Assembly: GCF_020172085.1 (NCBI RefSeq) | Contig: NZ_JAIVAT010000007.1 | Span: 682,001-746,000, forward strand | Length of the DNA: 64,000 nucleotides | Reading direction: 5' to 3' | Source of the DNA: Rossellomorea aquimaris | Lineage (GTDB): Bacteria; Bacillota; Bacilli; Bacillales; Bacillaceae_B | In this document: positions 51,276 to 59,093 of the stretch, one piece after another | How the letters are laid out: each line of letters opens with the position of its first letter | Position numbering within the stretch: position 1 is the first letter of the stretch | The notes under the pieces: generated by a model | Told to the model about the DNA's origin: nothing | What the model saw: only the letters and a program-made list of their open reading frames with translations | Database searches by the model: none | Translations under genes and position numbers: made by a program

Positions 51276-51487
51276 TCCTCCTTGGAAATAAAACAATTTA
51301 TAGGTATATTATTCCATTTGAGCAAGGGAGAGGCAAGAAGAAATAAACTGTTCAGGAGTAGACAGGAGAATGATCGGGGGCAGCATCCGAAAAACAGGCA
51401 CATTCATCTTACAAACTTCTACAACTATTTCCCCGGAAATTGATAAATAATTGTAGAATTCGACGTTTCCATAAGGTCTTCACAAAG

Positions 51488-51522
51488 AAAGGAGCCAGGG
51501 GAACTGTCCCTCTGGCTCCTTT
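51488..51522. terminator. Terminator between asnO and the S9 gene
   Basis: AAAGGAGCCAG (51488-51498) and CTGGCTCCTTT (51512-51522), loop containing GGGGAACTGTCCC. Confidence 0.8.
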
Positions 51523-51525
51523 ACA

Positions 51526-53349
51526 TTAGATGGCAATCTTAATATTGTACTCTTTCAGCCATCCATTCACTTGAATCAAATAATCCAATAAACCCTTCGC
51601 ACTGGAATCAGGCAGGCTGCCTTTTCCTTCTGCAATCTTTCTGACAGTCTCCACCTCAATCAACTGGAGAATCGGTGAAGATGGGTCATCCAATATGGAC
51701 ATCATCCATTTCTTAACCCCGTCAAGATAAGCGTCATCCTTCGTACTTGGATATGCACTCTTCCGTCTATTCCGTACATCGTCAGGCAGATAGCCTTCAA
51801 ATGCTCGGCGGAGGATCCCCTTCTCGATGTCATCGATATTCTTCATTTCGAATGGGATATTCCATAGATATTCTACAAGGCGGTAATCACAAAATGGTAC
51901 CCGTACCTCGAATCCGGTCATCATACTCGCCCGGTCTTTCCGGTCGAGCATGAACGGCAGAAAGCGGGTGATGAACATATAGGACATCCTTCTTTGCTTC
52001 GCCTCGACATCACTCTCGCCCTCTAATAGAGGGAGCTCAGAAAGTGCTTCCTGATATCGTTTCTTCTGGTATTCCTGGATTCTCAGTTTGTCCTTCAGGT
52101 CTTCCTTCAGCACACCGGCGATCCCGCCGATGTTCAGAAGCCAGGGAAATACATCAGCCTCAAGGAATTCATCTTGATGGAACCATGGATAACCAGAGAA
52201 CACTTCGTCTGCAGATTCTCCTGATAAAGCAACGGTTGCTTCTTTCTTCATTTCTTTGAACAACAGGTAAAGGGATGTCTCGATTTCCCCGACTCCCGGA
52301 AGGTCACGTGCTCTCATAGGGGTTAAGAGATTGTCCACAAGTTTCTCTGCATCAAAGACGATAGAGGTGTGATCGGTGCCGACGTGATCGGATACACGCT
52401 TCACCCACGGTTCATCTAGGTCCCGTCTAAGGAAGTCTTCCTTGAAGCTTTCCTCGTTGTTGACGAAGTCGATGGAATAGGTAGGGAGGACTTTATTTTC
52501 TTCCTTGAACTCCTTACCGGCTATCGCCGTAAGTCCACTGGAATCAAGTCCACCTGAAAGCATGGACACAAGTGGCTTGTCAGCGATCAGCTGTCGCTTG
52601 ACTGTGTCCTCAAGCAGTCCGCGGATCGTTTCGACCGTAGTCTCCACATCATCAGTATGTTCCTTACTTTCCAGTTTCCAGTATTGCACGGTGTTACGAT
52701 CTTTTTTCGTAACGGTCATATAGTGGCCTGCACGAACTTCATATATATCTTTGAAAATGGCCTTTCCAGGTGTCTTCATCGGACCGAGCCCAAATACTTC
52801 AGACAAGCCTTCCGTATCGATTTCCGCCTGAACGTCCGGGTGGGCAAGTAAAGCCTTGATTTCCGAACCGAACAGAATCGCATCATCTTTTATGGTATAA
52901 AATAACGGCTTCACTCCAAGGTGATCGCGTCCGAGCATGAGTCTTTCTTTTCCTTCATCCCAGATTCCGAAAGCGAAGATGCCGTTGAAATGATGCACAC
53001 AATCCTCGCCCCATTCAAGATAGGCATGAAGAAGTACTTCTGTATCGGAGTTTGTCGTAAACCGGTGATGTTTCTCCTCCAGTTCAGCCCGCAACTCCAG
53101 ATAGTTATAAAGCTCTCCATTATAGGTCAAAGCAATGGTGTTTTTTCCGTTCTGATAGAGCATGGGCTGCGTCCCGCCGTCCGGATCGATGACAATCAGT
53201 CGCCGGTGACCGAGTGCAGCATGACCCTGTATCCAGCTTCCTTCCGCATCGGGGCCACGATGTTCAATGGCATCGGTCATCTTCTTCAAGGTCCGTCCCT
53301 CATTTGTAAGTTCTCTTGACCAGTTAATCCAGCCTGCAATTCCACACAT
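51526..53349 (-). CDS. asnO: Asparagine synthetase, glutamine-hydrolysing (AsnO-like)
   Basis: 607 residues. Cys2 (MCGIAGW) is the class II glutaminase nucleophile; RRLIVIDP and the YNGELYNY segment complete the amidotransferase domain. The synthetase domain has SGGLDSS for ATP pyrophosphate binding, and LSGESADEVFSGYPWF. Closest in length and type to B. subtilis AsnO (YisO), which is needed in sporulation. The N-terminal residues NEGRTLKK are encoded by the dispersed 14-mer on this strand. Confidence 0.88.
   Translation of the reverse strand: MCGIAGWINWSRELTNEGRTLKKMTDAIEHRGPDAEGSWIQGHAALGHRRLIVIDPDGGTQPMLYQNGKNTIALTYNGELYNYLELRAELEEKHHRFTTNSDTEVLLHAYLEWGEDCVHHFNGIFAFGIWDEGKERLMLGRDHLGVKPLFYTIKDDAILFGSEIKALLAHPDVQAEIDTEGLSEVFGLGPMKTPGKAIFKDIYEVRAGHYMTVTKKDRNTVQYWKLESKEHTDDVETTVETIRGLLEDTVKRQLIADKPLVSMLSGGLDSSGLTAIAGKEFKEENKVLPTYSIDFVNNEESFKEDFLRRDLDEPWVKRVSDHVGTDHTSIVFDAEKLVDNLLTPMRARDLPGVGEIETSLYLLFKEMKKEATVALSGESADEVFSGYPWFHQDEFLEADVFPWLLNIGGIAGVLKEDLKDKLRIQEYQKKRYQEALSELPLLEGESDVEAKQRRMSYMFITRFLPFMLDRKDRASMMTGFEVRVPFCDYRLVEYLWNIPFEMKNIDDIEKGILRRAFEGYLPDDVRNRRKSAYPSTKDDAYLDGVKKWMMSILDDPSSPILQLIEVETVRKIAEGKGSLPDSSAKGLLDYLIQVNGWLKEYNIKIAI
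53289..53302 (-). repeat. Copy of dispersed repeat TGAGGGACGGACCT inside asnO
   Basis: Exact 14-bp match on the minus strand, within the early coding region of asnO. Confidence 0.6.
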
Positions 53350-53552
53350 AATCCATACGCCTTCTTTCTTTTATTACATTCCTGGTGAGCGATCTCCAAG
53401 AAATGGGTTGATCGTGATGATCCCATTTACGGGTTCACGTTAAACTGTAAATCTCTTACTCTGAAATCGTCAAAGGATTACGGTTCGGATTTGAGAAAAA
53501 ATGTAAAAGGTCTATCTTTCTTTCCAGTGAATTCCTAAAAAATCATGCCCTT

Positions 53553-53627
53553 TGTCTCAATAAATGTGAGACATGGATACTAGGGGCTTTTGGCTGAACT
53601 TTTTGCTTTCTTTTATGTGTGAGACAT
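53553..53627. repeat. TGTGAGACAT repeat pair between asnO and rsbR
   Basis: TGTGAGACAT occurs at 53565-53574 and 53618-53627. The first copy is also half of the palindrome TGTCTCA-N7-TGAGACA. The 363-bp gap otherwise holds no gene that I can support. Confidence 0.5.
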
Positions 53628-53712
53628 AGTACATTACACTTAGTGGAATAAATAATATTAAAGAACGGACCATCAAATCTATTGAGCTCTTCTTAAGGAA
53701 AGTAGGTCGAAT

Positions 53713-54546
53713 ATGCAGGTATCGGAAAAGTTTTATGAGTTTATGAGCGAACGCACGTGGCAACTGACGGAAATGTGGTACGACTCCTTGGACAAAAGTG
53801 ATTCGTCTGGCGTATACGCCTCCAAGGATTCGAATGTTATCCAAACATTGAAGGAACAAAACCACGCGTTCCACGAACGCTTTTGTGATCTTTTTAAAGA
53901 TGTGGGTCAGGATACATTATGCAATTTCGAGCAATGGATCGAGGAAATTGCCAAGGATGAAGAACATTTGCAAACCCCGACCCATTATATCCTGAGGGAA
54001 TTTTTCAGGACTCAGGAGCAATACTTAGAAATCTTAAAGGAATTCATCCGTTTGCATGGCAGTGAATATTCCCTCGAGGAAATTGAGTCATTAAGAAACT
54101 TGATCATCCAGACCTTCAGTCTCGTTATCTCAAAGTTTGCAGAAGAGAATTATGAGTACTCACAAAGACGTCTGAATGCTCAGCAGGAGATGATCAAGGA
54201 ATTAAGTTCACCAGTCATCTTGTTGAATAGAAAAACCGGTGTTCTTCCGTTGATCGGAGACATCGATACGGGCAGGGCCAGATACATCCTGGAGAATACT
54301 CTGGCTGAGTGTGTCGAAAAGGATGTAGAGCATCTATTCATTGATTTATCCGGGGTCATCATGGTAGATACAATGGTTGCCCACCAGTTATTCCAAATTA
54401 TTGAAAGCTTGAATTTAATCGGGGTAAAGAGCACGATTTCCGGGATCCGTCCTGAAATTGCCCAAACGGCGATTCAACTTGGAATTTCATTTAAAAATAT
54501 TTCAGTTACCTCTACTCTTGAACGGGCATTAAACGAACAGGGGTAA
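53713..54546 (+). CDS. RsbR paralogue (RsbRD-like), STAS domain
   Basis: 277 residues. N-terminal non-haem globin-like sensor (about 1-150), linker, and STAS domain from about 160 with VEHLFIDLSGVIMVDTMVAHQLFQ and SGIRPEIAQTAIQLGI. The conserved phosphorylation pair of RsbR is Ser in DLSGV and Ser in ISGIRP. RsbR proteins are co-antagonists in the stressosome that senses environmental stress and feeds sigma-B. A homologue lies at 55765 on the other strand. Confidence 0.88.
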   Translation: MQVSEKFYEFMSERTWQLTEMWYDSLDKSDSSGVYASKDSNVIQTLKEQNHAFHERFCDLFKDVGQDTLCNFEQWIEEIAKDEEHLQTPTHYILREFFRTQEQYLEILKEFIRLHGSEYSLEEIESLRNLIIQTFSLVISKFAEENYEYSQRRLNAQQEMIKELSSPVILLNRKTGVLPLIGDIDTGRARYILENTLAECVEKDVEHLFIDLSGVIMVDTMVAHQLFQIIESLNLIGVKSTISGIRPEIAQTAIQLGISFKNISVTSTLERALNEQG

Positions 54547-54553
54547 GGTGAAG

Positions 54554-54586
54554 AAAAGAGCGGTGGAATCATCGCTCTTTTTTTTA
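54554..54586 (+). terminator. Terminator after the first RsbR
   Basis: Arms AAAAGAGCG (54554-54562) and CGCTCTTTT (54573-54581), then Ts. Confidence 0.87.
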
Positions 54587-54702
54587 TCAATGATGAAATT
54601 TTTTGTTTGAAACTAATTTATATAGGGAAATACCCCCATTATAGAGTGAATTTGGTGAAATAATCCTTTAGTGAAATTCACCCTAGAAGAAGGGGGGGCA
54701 CC

Positions 54703-55260
54703 ATGAAATTCGTTAAAATGATCCGGTATCATAACTGTGGATTCAGATGTGGATTACCTAATACTGACTGCATGGATGGTGAGAGAAATCCGGTTTTTAT
54801 CAACCGGGAGGTGCAGAATCTCTTTAATACTGGGCAACCGGTTTATACAACCGAAATCACCTTGCCAAAAGAAGCTGATCAGGAGTGGTCCGGCTGCTTT
54901 TGTTATTTGGAGGAATATACTCACCCTGCAACAGAGAACCGGAATATCGGTTTTTTACCTAAGGAAAGTATCATATGGGTGAGGAACATGAGTCACCTGG
55001 ATAACGGCACCCCTTTCTACAACCGATCGGTCCACCCATTGGCGGCGGAAGAAGCAAGGGATAAAGGGAACATGGTGGCCGATACATGGGTGAAAATGCG
55101 TGTTGAGGATGCATTGGAGCGAACCCGACTATGGAAGGAAAAATGTACAGTTCTTCCTGATTGGGTGACTGAATGTTATTTGATGGAGCATCAAGTGAAT
55201 AATTTAATCTATCCTTCCTCAACTGAGAAAGTCATGGAATTTTGGTTAAGTAAACATTAG
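54703..55260 (+). CDS. Unrecognised 185-residue protein between two RsbR genes
   Basis: No membrane span and no signal peptide. Cysteines occur in HNCGFRCGLPNTDCMDG near the start and GCFCYLEE in the middle, a spacing that could bind a metal, but no known zinc motif is complete. Tryptophans and aromatic residues are frequent. I do not recognise the family. Long interval before it has a GAAGGGGGG ribosome site. Confidence 0.55.
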   Translation: MKFVKMIRYHNCGFRCGLPNTDCMDGERNPVFINREVQNLFNTGQPVYTTEITLPKEADQEWSGCFCYLEEYTHPATENRNIGFLPKESIIWVRNMSHLDNGTPFYNRSVHPLAAEEARDKGNMVADTWVKMRVEDALERTRLWKEKCTVLPDWVTECYLMEHQVNNLIYPSSTEKVMEFWLSKH

Positions 55261-55379
55261 CATACAGAAGTGTCTCTCTGTGATCATTTTTTGATATACT
55301 ACATAGTAGGAAATCTTATACTCAAGTAAGATTGAAGTGTTACACATATGCACACTCTCTATGTAAAAGGAGAATTCAC

Positions 55380-55712
55380 TTGAAATTTGAAGATTTGAAT
55401 CCAGAACTCGTGGCACTATGCCGGACAGCCGACCATTTTCATATGGCTGAAACCGTAATTGGCAGTCCCCTAAGAGGCTTGGACATCCTCTCCCTAAAAG
55501 GGATTGAGCGGAAGCGGTCTCTTCCAACCGATGTGACCAACCTTTTGATCATCTACTTCTTCACAGAGGTGAAAGGAACGGTATACCATCGGAACGCACT
55601 GTCTAAATTATATAATCACTGGGTATCGAATGAGGCGTTTTCATTTTCTAAAGCACAGGAGATGGTGAATCTTGACATGCATTCAGTGCTGGGTGAAATG
55701 GATCGTTTATAA
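55380..55712 (+). CDS. Unrecognised 110-residue protein
   Basis: TTG start at 55380, 7 bases after AAAAGGAG; upstream residues in the longer frame have no site. Soluble. Helical, with RTADHFHMAETVIGSPL and GTVYHRNALSKLYNHWVSNEAFS. I do not recognise the family. Ends at the bidirectional terminator shared with the second RsbR gene. Confidence 0.5.
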   Translation: MKFEDLNPELVALCRTADHFHMAETVIGSPLRGLDILSLKGIERKRSLPTDVTNLLIIYFFTEVKGTVYHRNALSKLYNHWVSNEAFSFSKAQEMVNLDMHSVLGEMDRL

Positions 55713-55720
55713 ATAAAAAT

Positions 55721-55760
55721 AAAAGAGGTCTGGGCCGAACGGGGTCCAGACCTCTTTTAT
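55721..55760. terminator. Bidirectional terminator
   Basis: Arms AAAAGAGGTCTGG (55721-55733) and CCAGACCTCTTTT (55746-55758). Confidence 0.9.
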
Positions 55761-55764
55761 TTGG

Positions 55765-56616
55765 TCAGTGACTTTCTTTAATAATGTATCCTAGGTTCTT
55801 TAATGCATGAATCAGGGTGGAGTGGATGTTCAAATCGCCAAGAGGAATCCCGAGCTGAACGGCAGTCTGGGCGATGGCAGGCCGAATTCCCGTAATCAAT
55901 GGATGGACTCCTACTAATGTGAGGGTGTTCATCAATTCAAAGATTTTCTGAGCCACCATGGTGTCGATGATTGGGACGGCTGAAAGGTCCACTACCAAAT
56001 GCTGGATCTCTTTATTTACACATTCCTCCAGAGTATGCTCTATAATAAATTTGGCCCGCATTGTATCAATGTCTCCGACGATGGGAAGGATCGCAATCGT
56101 TTCAGACAATGGGATGATGGGGGAACTCAATTCATTGATCAGTCCCATCTGATCTTTTAATCTATTTTCATAATGGGTTTTATATGAGATGACAAAGGTC
56201 TTAATCACATCATCGAATATAGAATGATAGGTTTCGATCATATCAAAACGGTCTTCCTGGTTCATATCTTCGTTTTCCATCAGCCAGGTTTTTAAATAGT
56301 GAAAATAAAGGGATCTGAACCGGTGAAATTGATCCAATACTTTATCAATGCTTGTTCCATCATTCACACGTTCTTTGGCTATGGTGTTTGACCAGTCGAG
56401 GAGCTCCAATGGAAGCTCCTCGTTCTTATCTGCAATGGTACCCGTCATAAAACGGATAAAACTTCCCGATTCCTGCTTCAGTTTTTCTTCAACCTCTGTA
56501 GAAGCATTCGCATCAAAAATTGAAAATTGATCAACCTCACGCATCCCTAACCATTTATCAATGATTTCCTCCGACTGCGAGTGAAAATAGTCCAGTAACT
56601 TATCCTTTGTTTTCAT
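55765..56616 (-). CDS. Second RsbR paralogue (STAS domain)
   Basis: 283 residues from the ATG at 56616 (AAAGAGGCGTG upstream). N-terminal sensor domain about 1-150 and STAS domain with IQHLVVDLSAVPIIDTMVAQKIFE and TGIRPAIAQTAVQLGIPLGD. The phosphorylation-type residues are Ser (DLSAV) and Thr (ITGIRP). Faces the other RsbR gene, separated by two unknown genes. Expected to join the stressosome. Confidence 0.87.
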   Translation of the reverse strand: MKTKDKLLDYFHSQSEEIIDKWLGMREVDQFSIFDANASTEVEEKLKQESGSFIRFMTGTIADKNEELPLELLDWSNTIAKERVNDGTSIDKVLDQFHRFRSLYFHYLKTWLMENEDMNQEDRFDMIETYHSIFDDVIKTFVISYKTHYENRLKDQMGLINELSSPIIPLSETIAILPIVGDIDTMRAKFIIEHTLEECVNKEIQHLVVDLSAVPIIDTMVAQKIFELMNTLTLVGVHPLITGIRPAIAQTAVQLGIPLGDLNIHSTLIHALKNLGYIIKESH

Positions 56617-56794
56617 TCTCACGCCTCTTTCATATCCTAATAAATATCACTTTGGTAAAAAAATTATAGATGAGATCTTGGAGATTCGTCAATTAGATTT
56701 CAGAGTTTCGAAGATGATTTTCAAGAAAAGGATTGTGAAGTATTGGGAATTTTGAAATAATTAAATGTAGGTATTTGGAAGGGGGGAGACAGCT

Positions 56795-58837
56795 ATGGTA
56801 AAAGTGGAAACCAGTACCGTAACGGCTAAATGGATCAATAAAAGGGAGATGGAAACGATTCTTAACCGTTTTGAAGGGGAAAAGGATTCGTTCTACGCCA
56901 TGGGTAGGGTTTTCATAGAGTGTCAACAAGATATAGAGGATGCATTTTACCGTACGATCATCCATTTTGAGAAAGAAGCGCATAAACGCAGTAAGGGGTT
57001 TTCTGCCATATCCTTTTTCCTAAAGGAATGTTTGGAGATGTCACGCCGTCCATCGAGTACAGATGGAGAAGATTCCTTTGACGTTTTTCAACACCTTGAT
57101 GCAGGGGACAAAGAGGCTGTGGCATTGGTGTATGTGAAAGGGTGTTCCAATGAAGAAGCTGCCAGTATCCTAGACATCACCGTTGATGAGGTGAAATCCC
57201 ATCTATTCTCAGGAATTCGAAAGCTGCGGGAAGTGATGGGGTCTGATACCGGGGTCGCTGGCTGTCACAACTATCAAGAGCATTATCTGGATTACCTAGG
57301 AAGAAATATGGATCGCCCAGAAAAAGTGGATTTCGAAATACATATTTATCATTGCCCGAATTGTCAGGAGGACCTTGCCTCGTTCCAGGAAGTAACCCTC
57401 GCACTTACCCAATTGGGGGAAGATACACATGTTCCTGCAGGTTTCATGGACAGAATCAAATCAAGGCTACTCGAAAGGGAAGAACGCAGGCAAAGACATA
57501 AGAAGAAAAGAAAGTCGATTCTGCTTTCTGTTGCTGGTGTTTTCGCCATCCTCTTCATAACGGGATTGGTGACCGGAGGATTTGCGAAGCTCTATTATTC
57601 CTATACAGAAGAGAATGAACAGCTGCGGTCCTTTCTACAGGAAGGTCTCGCTGAACGTTTGGATCTCGAGGCGGAAAGTAATGGCGTCAAGATCACAATC
57701 AAAAGCGTTGTGGCTGACGACGTGCAGACGCTTGTTTTCTATGAAGTGGAGAATGAGAAGAAAGATGAACGGTATATGATGAGTAATTATGAAGGCATTT
57801 TTATCGAGAATGAACAGGACGTTCTGAATATGGATTTGAATAACCAATATTACTCGCCTCCAATCGATCAGGATGACATACATAATGACGAAAAAAATGT
57901 ATACAGAGGAACAATGAGTCTTTTGCCGGTTTCCGTTGATAAGGGCACCATTAAACTGAACGTGGCAAGACTTATGAAAGTGCCAGCCGATCCGAAAGAG
58001 GGAATGGCTGGAGGTATGGAGATGAGATTTGCTGAAGGAGATTGGAGCTTCGAAATCCCATTTGAAAAGCAATCTTCCCGGGTACATATGCTGAATCAGG
58101 TGGTGGAAGTAGGCGGGATCCCTGTACGATTGGATCAACTGACCATAGCTCCCACTACTACACTTCTACAATATGGTTTTCAAAATGATCGGGAGAAAGA
58201 ACGAATTGATAGAATCAACTTTGATTCGATCACTGTCGATGGAGAAAAGAAAAAAGCAAATATTTACGGAGGGAATATGTATGTTGAATCATATGATCAA
58301 CAGGGCTGGGACTCCTTTACGTCAAGCTTTGATACACTCTATTTTGACGATCCAGATGAGGTGACGGTCAAGTTCGACTCCATCCATCTAACGGTAGATG
58401 ATCGCAAAACGGTTGAGTTGGGTTCCGCAAACGATCTCCCACAAACATTCCAGTATCAAGGGAACACCGTCACGATTAATAAAATAGAAGTTGGAAATCC
58501 CGCACATGTGAAATTGACCCATGATGTGAACAAGGAACGAAAGTACGAAAATATTCATTTCGGTTTCTTTGATTATAATGAAAGAGCGGATGATAATATC
58601 TCCATTGGGATAAATGGGGGTGACGGAGTGCTGATGGACAGAGACGGGAATATTCACAAACCTGAGGAGTATGTCTTTGATCTAGAGGAACAACCCCGCT
58701 ATTTTGATACAGAGCAATCAATTGAATACTATAATCAGTCTTCCGATGAAGACATTGTGCCGAAACAGCTTGTCATTGAAGGATACAGCATGACCAAATA
58801 CATTGATAATAAAACGAAATTGAAGTTGGATGAGTAA
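56795..58837 (+). CDS. Sigma-factor-like / zinc anti-sigma / membrane / extracellular fusion protein
   Basis: 680 residues. In order: a diverged sigma region 2-like part (about 17-85), a region 4-like HTH (about 101-148: DKEAVALVYVKGCSNEEAASILDITVDEVKSHLFSGIRKL, functionally an ALxYxxGxSxxEIA pattern), a zinc anti-sigma motif H183-x3-C187-x2-C190 (HIYHCPNC), one membrane span (about 241-264), and an extracellular part of about 410 residues. The latter resembles DUF4179/DUF5643 anti-sigma ectodomains. Normally sigma and anti-sigma are separate neighbouring genes. GGAAGGGGGGAG ribosome site. The ECF gene usually next to a DUF4179 protein is missing. Confidence 0.8.
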   Translation: MVKVETSTVTAKWINKREMETILNRFEGEKDSFYAMGRVFIECQQDIEDAFYRTIIHFEKEAHKRSKGFSAISFFLKECLEMSRRPSSTDGEDSFDVFQHLDAGDKEAVALVYVKGCSNEEAASILDITVDEVKSHLFSGIRKLREVMGSDTGVAGCHNYQEHYLDYLGRNMDRPEKVDFEIHIYHCPNCQEDLASFQEVTLALTQLGEDTHVPAGFMDRIKSRLLEREERRQRHKKKRKSILLSVAGVFAILFITGLVTGGFAKLYYSYTEENEQLRSFLQEGLAERLDLEAESNGVKITIKSVVADDVQTLVFYEVENEKKDERYMMSNYEGIFIENEQDVLNMDLNNQYYSPPIDQDDIHNDEKNVYRGTMSLLPVSVDKGTIKLNVARLMKVPADPKEGMAGGMEMRFAEGDWSFEIPFEKQSSRVHMLNQVVEVGGIPVRLDQLTIAPTTTLLQYGFQNDREKERIDRINFDSITVDGEKKKANIYGGNMYVESYDQQGWDSFTSSFDTLYFDDPDEVTVKFDSIHLTVDDRKTVELGSANDLPQTFQYQGNTVTINKIEVGNPAHVKLTHDVNKERKYENIHFGFFDYNERADDNISIGINGGDGVLMDRDGNIHKPEEYVFDLEEQPRYFDTEQSIEYYNQSSDEDIVPKQLVIEGYSMTKYIDNKTKLKLDE

Positions 58838-58855
58838 AGGGACCCAAGGGGAGAC

Positions 58856-58876
58856 CCAAGGGGACAGGTACCTTGG
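58856..58876. repeat. CCAAGG-type short palindrome
   Basis: CCAAGG-N9-CCTTGG with GGGACAGGTA in between, right after the fusion gene. A related GGGACAGG motif is in the 46632-46650 palindrome. Confidence 0.4.
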
Positions 58877-58896
58877 CTCCTGCAGCCTCGTTTCAC

Positions 58897-58930
58897 AAAG
58901 AGAACAGTACGATGCTGTTCTCTTTTTTTT
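58897..58930 (+). terminator. Terminator after the fusion gene
   Basis: Arms AAAGAGAACAG (58897-58907) and CTGTTCTCTTT (58915-58925), then eight Ts. Confidence 0.92.
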
Positions 58931-58979
58931 ATGACCTAATTCACTACAGAATAACTTCCCCCGACCGAGAAACAATAGG

Positions 58980-59049
58980 TTTGTCGTCACCAGGGTGACA
59001 AAGTTAGTTTTCATCATCCTTGAATGCTCTATGCGGTAAGGCCTATCAT
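58980..59049 (+). promoter_or_regulatory. mtlA promoter with candidate MtlR site
   Basis: TTTGTCGTCACC-AG-GGTGACAAA at 58980-59002 is a near-palindrome with core CACC-AG-GGTG. It precedes TTGAAT (59020-59025), 18-bp spacer, TATCAT (59044-59049). The position upstream of the -35 fits an activator such as MtlR. Confidence 0.5.
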
Positions 59050-59093
59050 AAAAAATAAGAAATTATTATTTATTCATGAAAGGGATGAGAGAA

